DNA of 64,000 nt from Cohnella luojiensis (GTDB lineage Bacteria > Bacillota > Bacilli > Paenibacillales > Paenibacillaceae), in assembly GCF_004564235.1 (NCBI RefSeq), contig NZ_SOMN01000011.1:1-64000 (forward strand). The letters are read 5' to 3'. Below the pieces are notes generated by a model. It saw only the letters and a list, made by a program, of their open reading frames with translations. It was not told the origin of the DNA and made no database searches. This document shows, in pieces, positions 27,231 to 35,730 of this stretch (positions within the stretch are counted from its first letter, which is position 1; each line of letters starts with the position of its first letter). A program made the position numbers and the translations under genes.

Positions 27231-27244
27231 TAAAAGCGCTTTCA
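27231..27244 (-). promoter_or_regulatory. cre-like site upstream of the binding-protein gene
   Basis: TGAAAGCGCTTTTA on the minus strand matches the CcpA box TGWAARCGYTWNCW in 13 of 14 positions. It overlaps the response-regulator stop codon. Confidence 0.65.
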
Positions 27245-28273
27245 GAAGATCCCCATGTTTTTGCGAAATTCGCTGGGCGATAATCCGACGTATTTTTTAA
27301 ATACTTTGGTGAAATGAGGGTAGTCCGGGTAGCCGATCCGTTCGGCGATTTCATACGTTTTGTATTGGCCGCCGGCAAGCAGCTCCCGAGCTTTGTCCAA
27401 CCGGAATTCGATCAGGTACGTTTTGAAATTGCGGCCCGTTTCTTCCTTGAACATTTTGTAGAAGTAAGCCGGGGATACGTTAACGAGCGCAATGACCTCC
27501 TCGAGCGACAATTCGGGGTCGTGATACCGTTCGTGAATATGGTTGAGCGCATTGCGGATCGCTACACGCTGTCCCCAATTGCGGTTGGCGCGGATGACGT
27601 CTGCCGCATGGTCGACGTTGCGAACGAACAAATCCTCAGAACCGCGTTCGGTCGGCGCGACGTCTTCGAGCTCCAGCCCGCGTTCGCGGATTTGCCTGCG
27701 CAAATAAGCGGTCAGATCGGCATACAGCAGAGCCTTCTCGTCATCGGTCAGAAGATCCCCGCCAATCCGCTCCGATATAGCGGTCAAGCTGCCGTTCCAG
27801 CCCGCTTCATCGAGCAGCCATAGCTGCTCCGCCAGCTTTTCGACGATCCCCGTGCAAGCCCATAAGCAGCTTCTGTAGCGTTCAAGCTCGGCGCTGCGCC
27901 GGACGTTCTCTTCCCGCAAGCCGTTCAGCAGCTTGCTGACCGACTCTATTTTCATCGGCTTGAGCAAATAGTCCTTCACTCCATACCGCAGCGCCTCTTG
28001 CGCGTATTTGAAATCGTCGTAGCCCGACATGACGATCAACTCGGTCGCAGCGCTCCACTCCCGAATGCGCGCAATCAGTTCGATTCCGTTCATCACCGGC
28101 ATCGTAATATCCGTAATAACGACGTGCGGGTTGTGCAGTCGGACGAGCTCCAGCGCTTCGAGCCCGTCCTCGGCTTCGCCGACAACCTCGAACCCCGGGC
28201 AATGAAGCTCGATGATTTTACGCAGGCCTTGCTTGACCGCTTTCTCATCATCCACCGTGATGACCTTGAGCAT
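27242..28273 (-). CDS. YesN-type response regulator (receiver plus AraC DNA-binding domain)
   Basis: 343 aa. Receiver domain: VDDEKAV at the start, phospho-acceptor Asp in HVVITDITMPVMNGIEL, and Lys in DYLLKPM. The C-terminal AraC/XylS double helix-turn-helix shows VSPAYFYKMFKEETGRNFKT and RIGYPDYPHFTKVFKKYVG. It lies 13 bp after the kinase gene and is its likely partner; the pair probably activates the sugar operon downstream. Confidence 0.95.
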   Translation of the reverse strand: MLKVITVDDEKAVKQGLRKIIELHCPGFEVVGEAEDGLEALELVRLHNPHVVITDITMPVMNGIELIARIREWSAATELIVMSGYDDFKYAQEALRYGVKDYLLKPMKIESVSKLLNGLREENVRRSAELERYRSCLWACTGIVEKLAEQLWLLDEAGWNGSLTAISERIGGDLLTDDEKALLYADLTAYLRRQIRERGLELEDVAPTERGSEDLFVRNVDHAADVIRANRNWGQRVAIRNALNHIHERYHDPELSLEEVIALVNVSPAYFYKMFKEETGRNFKTYLIEFRLDKARELLAGGQYKTYEIAERIGYPDYPHFTKVFKKYVGLSPSEFRKNMGIF

Positions 28274-28286
28274 GTGAAATTCCCCC

Positions 28287-30065
28287 TTACAGGTTATCCG
28301 TCATGACGGGCAGTCGGATGGCTATGACGGTACCCGTTTTGTTCGATTGAACTATATGTAAGCCGTAACTTTCTCCGAACGTCATTCTAATCCGATTATG
28401 CACGTTCCACAAACCGATGTGCTGATGCTCGCCGGATTCCTCCTGCGAAGCTTGACTGAACAGGGCGTTGTAACGTTCCATAATAGCCGCGTCCATTCCT
28501 CCACCGCGATCGGATACGAGAATCTCGTATCCGTCCGGCGTCGTTCGGCCCGCAATGCTGAGATAACCGGGCTTCATGCGATGATTCTCGTAGCCGTGCT
28601 TGAAGCTGTTCTCGACGATCGGCTGCAGCATCAGCCGGACGGCCGGGACGGCGGTCATTCCGGGCTCCCCGATCGAAACCTCCGTTTCGAGGCTCCCGAA
28701 CCGCTCCTTTTGAATTTCCAGATAGAAGTCGGTATGTTCCACTTCCTGCCGGAGAGTAACGCGGTCGCCGGGGTTACCGACGCTGTAGCGGAATATTTCG
28801 CTAATAGAGACGATCATTTTGCTGATTTTGAAATTGCCCTCTACAATGGCATTGGAGTTGACTACCTCCAGCGTATTGTAAAGAAAATGAGGGTTGATTT
28901 GCGATTGCATGTAGCGCAGCTGTGACTCCTTCTGCTTGACTTCCATCTCCTTTTCCTTCAGCCGGGCATGGCGCACAAGCTCGATCAATTGCTTGATTTC
29001 GCTTACCATCCGATTGAAGCTCAGGAACAGGCTGCCGATTTCGTTTGTTTTATTTTCCGGCGCCTTGGCATCCAGATCGCCCCGTTCTGCCCGAAACATC
29101 AGCTTCTTGAGCAACAGCAGCGAATTCGTTAGCGGATGGACGATCAATCCTACGATAAGCAGCGACAACGCTAGCATGAGAACAATAACGATGAGTATGG
29201 AAATGAGACTGAAGCGGACGAGCGGCGCGTTCAGCTCCCGATACGGCACCTCGGATACGAGCACGAGATTCGTTTTGGCGGAATAATTGAACAGGACAAG
29301 CTTCTTGCCCTCGGGCGAATCGACGACTTTAGAACCGCTTTCTTTCGGGAGAGATTCAGGAACGTACTCCGGCAACGCTCTCTGTTTCATCAACTCTTCG
29401 TCCGGGTGGTAGAGCAGGTTGCCGTTTGCGTCGGCGATCCACATGAATCCGGTTCGGCCTAGCTTTACGCTCTTGCAAATGCGGATAATCTCGTTCAGCT
29501 TCAGGTCGACGATGAGCAGCCCGGTCGCCTTCTGTTTGCTCGCGTCCAGGAACCGTAGCGCCATCGCGATGACATTAGTCGACAGTATCGTTTCCCGACC
29601 CATGATCTGGTACTTGCCTGGCGATGGAATACGCGAAATGTAGTCGGCGTATCGCTCCTCCGCTGAAATAAAGCTTCTGCTGGAGCTGGCGATCGACTGA
29701 TCAGAGATGAGAGAAATGCTGTGAATGTTCTCGCGGTTGATCAGAATAGGAGTGAACAGCTTCTTGTCGATCGCTTTGGAAAGTTCGTATCTGCGGTAAT
29801 GATCGTTGTTCGAGTAATCCATGAATTGCTGCGTCAGCGGGTTGGCTAGCATCGGGAACGTCAGCTCCTGAATATCCACGAAATAAGTGTCCAGATGGGA
29901 ATTGACTTGCTCGACGATCTGCTTGGTATAATCAATTGCGTTGTTCTCGATGGCGTTGGCCGACGTCTTGTACCACAACATGCCCATAACGACGATGATA
30001 AGGAACAACGATAACATTAGAAGGTTGAACTTCAGTTTCAGAGACATCTCTTGAAAATATCGCAT
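28287..30065 (-). CDS. YesM-type sensor histidine kinase
   Basis: 592 aa from ATG 30065, preceded by GGAAGGATG; the longer in-frame start at 30155 has no such site. Two membrane helices (~12-32 and ~290-312) flank an extracellular Cache-like sensor domain. Then a HAMP linker, the His_kinase motif INPHFLYNTLEVVNS (phospho-His) and HATPase residues in IVENSFKHGYEN and ISDRGGG-like VSDRGGGMD. It senses the imported sugar or its binding protein by analogy with the family. Confidence 0.95.
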   Translation of the reverse strand: MRYFQEMSLKLKFNLLMLSLFLIIVVMGMLWYKTSANAIENNAIDYTKQIVEQVNSHLDTYFVDIQELTFPMLANPLTQQFMDYSNNDHYRRYELSKAIDKKLFTPILINRENIHSISLISDQSIASSSRSFISAEERYADYISRIPSPGKYQIMGRETILSTNVIAMALRFLDASKQKATGLLIVDLKLNEIIRICKSVKLGRTGFMWIADANGNLLYHPDEELMKQRALPEYVPESLPKESGSKVVDSPEGKKLVLFNYSAKTNLVLVSEVPYRELNAPLVRFSLISILIVIVLMLALSLLIVGLIVHPLTNSLLLLKKLMFRAERGDLDAKAPENKTNEIGSLFLSFNRMVSEIKQLIELVRHARLKEKEMEVKQKESQLRYMQSQINPHFLYNTLEVVNSNAIVEGNFKISKMIVSISEIFRYSVGNPGDRVTLRQEVEHTDFYLEIQKERFGSLETEVSIGEPGMTAVPAVRLMLQPIVENSFKHGYENHRMKPGYLSIAGRTTPDGYEILVSDRGGGMDAAIMERYNALFSQASQEESGEHQHIGLWNVHNRIRMTFGESYGLHIVQSNKTGTVIAIRLPVMTDNL

Positions 30066-30102
30066 TCGTAAAACATCCTTCCAAGCTTGCAACGAATGAT
30101 AG

Positions 30103-30116
30103 CGGTAGCGCTTACA
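30103..30116 (-). promoter_or_regulatory. cre-like site before the kinase gene
   Basis: TGTAAGCGCTACCG on the minus strand fits the CcpA box in 13 of 14 positions, about 38 bp before the start codon. Confidence 0.55.
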
Positions 30117-30217
30117 GTATAGCATGACTGTCTTTGCCCAGACATAACTCGGCAAAGGAGGAACTTGTCGGAATCGCTTTATTCCTGTTGTTTTCTATTC
30201 TTGAATCCATTTGGCCT

Positions 30218-30266
30218 GTATTCAAACCGCGCTCGCACATGAAATGTTCTTCGGAGAGCAATCCTA
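30218..30266. repeat. Right direct repeat of the sugar islet
   Basis: Second copy of 22009-22057. Here it is followed by the original continuation of the host gene into uvsE. Confidence 0.9.
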
Positions 30267-30306
30267 TTACCCGTACATAGTAAGTGCGGGAGGACGAAAC
30301 AATTGA
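30219..30306 (+). pseudogene. Orphan 3' end of the DUF2584-like gene
   Basis: In frame it reads LAHEMFFGEQS, then YYPYIVSAGGRNN and a TGA. This continues the protein cut at 22058. The stop TGA (30304-30306) overlaps the TTG start of uvsE, and GGGAGGA for uvsE lies within it. It shows that the two genes were adjacent and coupled before the islet entered. Confidence 0.8.
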
Positions 30307-31310
30307 TCGTAAGGTTCGGATACGTTGCGATGTCGGTCGAGCTCGAGAACGCGTCTCCTTCTAAAACGATGACGATGGCGAGTTTTTCGAAGCTGGCCGA
30401 TCGAGAGGCGGGATTGCGTCGTCTTGAGCGCATTGCCGAGGAAAATTTGCACAATACGTTACGTCTGCTGAAGCATAATCGATACTTGGGCATACGCGTG
30501 TACCGAATGTCGTCGAAGCTTATTCCCCTGGCCACCCACGAGGACCTGCAGGATTGGGATCCGTTCCCCGCTTTGGCGCCTTCTTTCGCTGAAGTCGGGG
30601 CCTTTGTTCGTGAGCATGACATTCGCGTTTCTTTTCATCCGGATCATTTTACGGTATTAAGTACTCCTCGCAAGGACGTGTTCCGGAAGTCAGTCAACGA
30701 CCTAAACCATCATGTGCGAATGCTTGAAGCTATGGGTTTGGATCAACGCGCCACGAACAATATCCATGTCGGAGGAAGTTACGGGGATAAGGATGTATCC
30801 GGGCGTAGGTTCGTCGAGCAATTTCGCACGATCGAGCCGAGAATAACGGAACGTCTAACTTTGGAAAATGACGATAAAACGTTCACGGCTGCCGAAACGC
30901 TATGGATCGCGGAAGAAGTGGGCGTGCCGATGGTGCTGGACATTCATCACGATGCGGTAAATCCGAGCAGCGAGCAGGCAGCGAAATTGTGGCCGCGCAT
31001 ACAGATGACATGGGATCGCTTCTCATGGAACGTCAAGCATGCGGGCACTCCGCAGCGGCTGCCCCCGAAGATCCATGCTTCCAGTCCCAAGAGCTCGACG
31101 GATCCGCGCGGTCATTCCGACCATATCGACCTGGGTCCCTTGCTGAAGTTTCTTTACGAAATCGCAGAATCTACTCCCGCGATAGATGTGATGATCGAGG
31201 CTAAGCGGAAGGACGAGGCTTTACTGAAGCTTGTGGACGACTTCCGCGCGATTGAAGCCGCGGATGGACCCATCCGAATGATCGATGGGGGCAGCGTCGA
31301 AGTGCTTTAG
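30303..31310 (+). CDS. uvsE: UV damage endonuclease UvdE
   Basis: 335 aa TIM-barrel DNA repair endonuclease, which nicks 5' to UV photoproducts. Typical segments are MIVRFGYVAMSVEL, YRMSSKLIPLATHE, RVSFHPDHFTVLSTP, NNIHVGGSYGDK, LTLENDDKTFT and LDIHHDAVNP (metal-binding His/Glu/Asp). TTG start 30303 after GGGAGGA, overlapping the stop of the gene remnant upstream. Confidence 0.95.
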   Translation: MIVRFGYVAMSVELENASPSKTMTMASFSKLADREAGLRRLERIAEENLHNTLRLLKHNRYLGIRVYRMSSKLIPLATHEDLQDWDPFPALAPSFAEVGAFVREHDIRVSFHPDHFTVLSTPRKDVFRKSVNDLNHHVRMLEAMGLDQRATNNIHVGGSYGDKDVSGRRFVEQFRTIEPRITERLTLENDDKTFTAAETLWIAEEVGVPMVLDIHHDAVNPSSEQAAKLWPRIQMTWDRFSWNVKHAGTPQRLPPKIHASSPKSSTDPRGHSDHIDLGPLLKFLYEIAESTPAIDVMIEAKRKDEALLKLVDDFRAIEAADGPIRMIDGGSVEVL

Positions 31311-31457
31311 TGAAAACGCCTACATTTCATCCGTAATACAAGCGATTTGACTGTTGCAATCCATTTGGAAATCAGTTACGTTGGACAAAGAAGGGTGTCA
31401 TGTCAACGATTGGAGGCTATGGACAACCTTACTTGCGGCGAGGAGGATTTCCAAGGT

Positions 31458-32228
31458 ATGAGTGGATTGCTTCAAGGAAAGAACATCGTGGTCATGGGTG
31501 TTGCCAACGAGCGCAGCATTGCTTGGGCCATAGCGCAATCGCTTGCGTCTCAAGGGGCGCGGCTGGTGTTTACATACGAGAACGAGCGGGTTGAAGAACG
31601 CGTCAAGAAGCTGGCGGATACGATCGAAGGATCTCTGACGCTGCAATGCAACGTTTCCTCGGATGAAGACATTGACGATCTTGCTTCGCGTCTAAAGGAA
31701 GAGGTAGGCGTGCTGCATGGACTAGCCCACTGCATTGCTTTCGCCAAGGCAGAGGAGCTGGACGGCCTTTACGTCGATACTTCCCGTCCCGGGTTCGCGT
31801 TAGCGCACGATGTCAGCGTATATTCCTTGACTGCCGTCGCGCAGAGACTACACCCGCTTATGACCGAGGGCGGCAGCATCGTGACCTTGACCTATCTAGG
31901 AGCGGAGCGCACTCTTAAAAATTATAACGTCATGGGCGTTGCCAAAGCCGCGCTTGAAGCATCGGTTCGTTACCTGGCGAGCGACCTAGGTCCTCAGGAC
32001 ATTCGCGTGAACGCAATTTCCGCAGGCCCGATCCGCACGCTTGCGGCCAAAGGAATCGCGGGCTTCAACACGATTCTGAAGCAGGTTGAGGAGAAAGCTC
32101 CGCTTCGCCGCAACACGGAAGCCTCCGACGTCGGAGATACCGCATTGTTCCTGATGAGCCCATGGGCCCGCGGGATTACAGGGGAAGTACTTCACGTGGA
32201 CAACGGCTATAATATCGTGGGGATTTAG
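31458..32228 (+). CDS. fabI: Enoyl-[acyl-carrier-protein] reductase (NADH)
   Basis: 256 aa from ATG 31458, 10 nt after AGGAGGA; a longer in-frame start at 31347 is disfavoured. Last step of the fatty-acid elongation cycle. NAD site: GVANERSIAWAIAQSLA. The catalytic Tyr/Lys are within TLKNYNVMGVAKAALEAS. C-terminus RGITGEVLHVDNGYNIVGI is typical. Followed by a terminator at 32251. Confidence 0.97.
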   Translation: MSGLLQGKNIVVMGVANERSIAWAIAQSLASQGARLVFTYENERVEERVKKLADTIEGSLTLQCNVSSDEDIDDLASRLKEEVGVLHGLAHCIAFAKAEELDGLYVDTSRPGFALAHDVSVYSLTAVAQRLHPLMTEGGSIVTLTYLGAERTLKNYNVMGVAKAALEASVRYLASDLGPQDIRVNAISAGPIRTLAAKGIAGFNTILKQVEEKAPLRRNTEASDVGDTALFLMSPWARGITGEVLHVDNGYNIVGI

Positions 32229-32250
32229 ATAATAGGACTCATCTATTATG

Positions 32251-32292
32251 GGGCTGCACCTTTGTCGTTACGATAAAGGGCGGCTTCTTTTT
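32251..32292 (+). terminator. Intrinsic terminator after fabI
   Basis: GGCTGCACCTTTGTCG pairs with CGATAAAGGGCGGCT (some wobbles), then TCTTTTT. Confidence 0.75.
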
Positions 32293-32428
32293 ACAAAACG
32301 GGAGACATTCGTTGTAACCGGTAAGATGCTTTTTCGTATATGATAAGAATAGGACAACCTGGTCCGCATGCAGACGATATGATTTGTATATTCGTTGCAA
32401 ACGATATTGATGATTAGAGGGATGGATA

Positions 32429-33280
32429 ATGGACGAGAACCAGCCGGAAAGCATTATCGGTGGCAAGAGCTTTACGGCGGTAGCCGTCAATTGCGCCGCC
32501 AAAGCGGGAGAATGGATTAAAAGCAAAGTGGGCAGCATTACCCAGTTGGATACGAAATACTCGATGCACGATCTCGTCACGGAAGTCGACAAGGGCGCCG
32601 AACGAATGATTCGCAATCTGATCCTCACGCATTTCCCAACTCACTCCTTCTTAGGAGAAGAGGGCGTTGAACCGGGGCCGGAGGCATCCGCGAAAGCTTT
32701 GCAGGAAATGAGCGAATCCGAGTACCTGTGGATCGTCGATCCCATAGACGGTACGACCAATTACGTGCACGGATTTCCTTTCTACTCCGTATCCATAGCT
32801 CTCGCGCATCAAGGGAAAGTCATCGTCGGCGTCGTGTACGATCCGTCGAGGGACGAGCTGTTCGTTGCCGAGAGAGGCAAGGGCGCTTATGTTCATGGCC
32901 GCAGAATGCAGGTGGCGAAAGAGAACGCTTTAAACAAAAGCTTGCTGGCGACGGGTTTCCCTGCGGATCAGCACGTTGCATTGCCGGCGAATATGAAGAG
33001 TATTCAAGCCTTGGCGCCTAAAGTTCGTAATCTGCGCGTGGCAGGCTCCGCTGCTCTTCATCTCGCCTATGTCGCAGCAGGACGTTTAAGCGGCTTCTGG
33101 GAATACAACCTGAGCGCATGGGATATCGCGGCAGGCTCCTTGCTCGTGGAAGAAGCGGGCGGACGCATGTCGGACGTAGCAGGGCAGCCTTTTCACCTCG
33201 GGGTACGCAACGTTGTCGCAAGTAACGGTCTCGTACATGATGAATTAATAGAAGAGCTTCGAGTAGCAGCCCGTACATGA
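32429..33280 (+). CDS. Inositol-monophosphatase-family phosphatase
   Basis: 283 aa, Mg-dependent phosphatase of the SuhB/IMPase superfamily. Metal-site motifs: SFLGEEGV, WIVDPIDGTTNYVHG and SAWDIAAGSLLVEEAGG. GAGGGA lies before the ATG. Substrate (inositol phosphate, histidinol phosphate or PAP) cannot be decided. The next small ORF starts 23 bp later. Confidence 0.93.
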   Translation: MDENQPESIIGGKSFTAVAVNCAAKAGEWIKSKVGSITQLDTKYSMHDLVTEVDKGAERMIRNLILTHFPTHSFLGEEGVEPGPEASAKALQEMSESEYLWIVDPIDGTTNYVHGFPFYSVSIALAHQGKVIVGVVYDPSRDELFVAERGKGAYVHGRRMQVAKENALNKSLLATGFPADQHVALPANMKSIQALAPKVRNLRVAGSAALHLAYVAAGRLSGFWEYNLSAWDIAAGSLLVEEAGGRMSDVAGQPFHLGVRNVVASNGLVHDELIEELRVAART

Positions 33281-33303
33281 GATAGGGAGCTTTCGACCAT
33301 CCT

Positions 33304-33573
33304 ATGACGAAGGGGGCGAAGGAATTGGATCACAAGGAAGCAGAGGAGCTTCTCGCACGCAAATTATCCGAGGAGCAGGCTGAAGACTCGCAAGAGAACG
33401 CAGAAGAGAAAGCAACCAAGCAGTTGCTTCCCCGCTGGGAAATCCGCATTCAAGCGAAGCGCGATCCGGTGGTCGAGGAAACGAAAGCTTATCGAACTCT
33501 CGCGCGGGAAGTGGATGACAGGTACGACAAAGTAAAAGTGGACAAGGACGCAGAAGAAGGGCAATCCCGCTGA
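33304..33573 (+). CDS. Small charged protein of unknown function
   Basis: 89 aa, highly charged and helical, likely coiled-coil (EAEELLARKLSEEQAED), with a conserved-looking tail ETKAYRTLAREVDDRYDKV. ATG 33304 has no clear ribosome site; a TTG at 33325 following GGGGGCGAAGG is an alternative. Its stop codon sits inside the terminator hairpin 33553-33588. Family not recognised. Confidence 0.5.
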   Translation: MTKGAKELDHKEAEELLARKLSEEQAEDSQENAEEKATKQLLPRWEIRIQAKRDPVVEETKAYRTLAREVDDRYDKVKVDKDAEEGQSR

Positions 33574-33588
33574 GGGGTGCCCTTCTTT
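33553..33588 (+). terminator. Intrinsic terminator overlapping the stop of the small ORF
   Basis: GAAGAAGGGCA pairs with TGCCCTTCTTT around a GC-rich loop, then TTC. Confidence 0.75.
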
Positions 33589-33604
33589 TCATACTACAAT
33601 AATG

Positions 33605-33990
33605 GAGTAAACTCGCCCCTCCGCAGTCGAATCGAGCCGAGATAGTAACGAATGCGTACCATCCAAGGCACCCACTGGCAAATGGAGCCGGGATAGTAAA
33701 GAAAGTTTGCTAACTCCGCCCGCCGCAGTTGAATCGAGCCGAGATAGTAAAGAAAGTTTGCTAACTCCGCCCGCCGCAGTCGAATCGAGCCGAGATAGTA
33801 AAGAAAGTTTGCTAACTCCGCCCGCCGCAGTCGAATCGAGCCGAAATAGTAACAAAACCTTACCAACTCGCCCCTCCGTAGACGAATCGAGCCGAGATAG
33901 TAAAGAAAGTTTGCTAACTCCGCCCGCCACAGTCGAATCGAGCCGAGATAGTAACAAAACCGTACCAACTCGCCCCTACGCATTCGATGA
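33605..33990. repeat. Repeat array B: seven to eight tandem units of 51 bp
   Basis: Stem segments start at 33643, 33694, 33745, 33796, 33847, 33898 and 33949, exactly 51 bp apart. Most units carry TAGTAAA-GAAAG-TTTGCTA; the units at 33847 and 33949 carry a TAGTAACAAAACC variant that keeps GTAA/TTAC-type pairing. Flank shared within the array: CGAATCGAGCCGA. No nuclease gene adjoins. The array lies between the plus-strand small ORF and the minus-strand CobW-type gene. Confidence 0.92.
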
Positions 33991-34000
33991 AATCGATTAA

Positions 34001-34234
34001 AAGACGGCGAATTCGTTTTTTCTTAACTTGTTCGTCCGATCTCCTCATCGGATAAAGGGAATCGTTCGGTTCGAAGGCGAGCAAGGACTTCATCTCATTC
34101 AGTATGCGTACCGGGAGCTGGAAATGATGCCGATCCGGCCGCAGAAAGAAGTTCAAGAAGTTCTCGTCGTAATCGGGGAGCCGGACGCCCTATCCCTTGC
34201 TAATGAAACGATTCTCGGACTCATCGGATTCTAA
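34001..34234 (+). pseudogene. CobW C-terminal-domain remnant next to array B
   Basis: The open frame reads SPHRIKGIVRFEGEQGLHLI, then YAYRELEM and EVLVVIGEP, which matches the C-terminal domain of CobW/COG0523 GTPases (RIKG...Q...IG pattern). The N-terminal GTPase part is absent: array B stands where it should be. Only a TTG at 34028 without a ribosome site could start it. It faces, and is separate from, the intact CobW-type gene at 34238-35242. Confidence 0.5.
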
Positions 34235-34237
34235 GCA

Positions 34238-35242
34238 TTAAGATGCAACGCAGCCAGCGAATTGTTCCTTGAACCAAGCTTCATCCAGATTGCGTCCGAT
34301 TATGACGAATTCGCTTAGCGGAGTTTCATTGCTTCTCCAAGCGCGATCGGCATAGGAGCTGAACAGCATGTGAATCCCTAGGAAAACGACACGTTGATCG
34401 ACGCCCTTGATATGTAATACGCCTTTGTAACGGAAAGTGTCCGTACCGTGATCCTGCAACCACTCGTTTAAGAACTTATTCACTTTGTCGATATCGAGCG
34501 GGCGCGTCTCCCGGAAAAATAAAGAAGCGACATCGTCGTCATGATTATGGTCTTCCTCTTCCAGGAATCCGGGATCGATCTCGAGCTTCGTGGCCAAGTC
34601 GAAGGCTTCGATTCCGAGAATATGCCCGATATCGATTTTCGATTGCAGCGTCCGGTACTGCTTGGCGGCCGGGTTCATGGCACGAAGACGCTGCTCTAGA
34701 CGGACTAGGTCGTTTTCCGGCACGAGATCCGTTTTATTCAGGAGCAGGACGTCCGCGAACGCCACCTGCTCTTGCGCTTCATGGCCTTCGTCGAGATGCT
34801 GTCCGGCGTGTTTGGCGTCGACAACCGTTACGATCGCGTCCAAACGGTAGAAATCCGCGACCGCTTCATCCACGAAGAAGGTTTGCGCAACAGGGGCGGG
34901 GTCCGCTAAACCCGTCGTTTCGATCAAGATGCGATCGAATCCGCCTTTCCGTTGATCGCCTTTGCCTTGCTTGGCTTCCATTAGCTCGGAGAGAATCCGG
35001 ATTAGGTCTCCCCGGACCGTGCAGCAAATGCAGCCGTTATTCATCTCGATGATTTCCTCATCCGCGCCTACGATGAGTTGGTTGTCGATGCCGACTTCAC
35101 CGTACTCGTTCACGATGACGGCGATTTTCTGCCCGTGATCGGCCGTGAGAACATGGTTCAGCAGCGTTGTTTTTCCTGCTCCGAGAAATCCCGTTAAAAT
35201 GGTAACCGGTACCCGAGTGTCTTCATCTTGATTCAATGACAT
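34238..35242 (-). CDS. CobW/COG0523 zinc metallochaperone GTPase (first copy)
   Basis: 334 aa from ATG 35242, 9 nt after AAAAGGAG. P-loop GFLGAGKTTLLNHVL; the metal motif NNGCICCTVRGDL (CxCC); Walker B/ETTGLADP and NKTD. The C-terminal CobW_C domain ends the protein. The likely role is GTP-driven zinc delivery under zinc limitation, as in ZagA/YciC. A Zur-box-like site at 35264-35278 covers its promoter area. Confidence 0.92.
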   Translation of the reverse strand: MSLNQDEDTRVPVTILTGFLGAGKTTLLNHVLTADHGQKIAVIVNEYGEVGIDNQLIVGADEEIIEMNNGCICCTVRGDLIRILSELMEAKQGKGDQRKGGFDRILIETTGLADPAPVAQTFFVDEAVADFYRLDAIVTVVDAKHAGQHLDEGHEAQEQVAFADVLLLNKTDLVPENDLVRLEQRLRAMNPAAKQYRTLQSKIDIGHILGIEAFDLATKLEIDPGFLEEEDHNHDDDVASLFFRETRPLDIDKVNKFLNEWLQDHGTDTFRYKGVLHIKGVDQRVVFLGIHMLFSSYADRAWRSNETPLSEFVIIGRNLDEAWFKEQFAGCVAS

Positions 35243-35263
35243 GGGTTTCACTCCTTTTACTAA

Positions 35264-35278
35264 TAGTAAATTTTACGA
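35264..35278 (-). promoter_or_regulatory. Candidate Zur box before the first GTPase gene
   Basis: TAGTAAATTTTACGA matches the 7-1-7 Zur box TCGTAATnATTACGA in 11 of 14 defined positions, just upstream of the ribosome site. Confidence 0.55.
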
Positions 35279-35323
35279 ACAACACAAGTATAGATTTATG
35301 CAAAATCAAAGTCAAATCCAGAC

Positions 35324-35366
35324 TTGTTTTTTCGACGACGTCTCTTTATAATCGTAATAATTACAG
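35324..35366 (+). promoter_or_regulatory. Promoter and Zur box of the [2Fe-2S]-protein gene
   Basis: -35 TTGTTT (35324-35329), 17-bp spacer, -10 TATAAT (35347-35352), then TCGTAATAATTACAG (35352-35366), a Zur box with 12 of 14 matches starting on the last base of the -10. Confidence 0.75.
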
Positions 35367-35390
35367 TTAAATATGTAAGGAGGGGAAATC

Positions 35391-35723
35391 GTGAGTACAT
35401 TGAACTTAGAAGGCATGCAGACTCACTTGCTCATTTGCAATGGAGAGAGCTGCATGCTTCGATGCGGAGAAGAAGTGACTTTGGCGATTAGGGAAGAAAT
35501 ATCCCGGCTCGGTGCCGATCGTCTTATCCATACGACGCGCACGCGTTGCAATGGAAGATGCGCGGATGGGTGTATCGTTATCGCGTATCCGGAAGGAGCG
35601 TGGTACAGGTACATGACTCCGACTGCGGGCAAGGAGTTGGTTAGACGTGTAATCGAAGGACGGCAGCTAGAAGAACGGTTACTGTATTCTTTTAATCCAG
35701 ATACGAAAAGGAACTGGGGATGA
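35391..35723 (+). CDS. Thioredoxin-like [2Fe-2S] ferredoxin
   Basis: 110 aa from GTG 35391 with AGGAGGGG upstream. A (2Fe-2S) ferredoxin-like fold with cysteines in CNGESCMLRCGEE and RCNGRCADGC, as in small proteins of the CbiW/NuoE-like type. A Zur-type promoter precedes it, so it is probably made under zinc limitation; a direct role in zinc handling is only inferred. It is 7 bp from the next gene. Confidence 0.75.
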   Translation: MSTLNLEGMQTHLLICNGESCMLRCGEEVTLAIREEISRLGADRLIHTTRTRCNGRCADGCIVIAYPEGAWYRYMTPTAGKELVRRVIEGRQLEERLLYSFNPDTKRNWG

Positions 35724-35730
35724 AGAAAGG

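Larger units (their letters stand above)
22058..30217. mobile_element. Inserted 8.2-kb sugar-uptake islet
   Basis: Bounded by a 49-bp direct repeat of the host gene's 3' end and containing only six co-oriented minus-strand genes: glycosidase, two permeases, binding lipoprotein, response regulator and kinase. No integrase or transposase is inside, so the route of entry is open. Confidence 0.7.
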
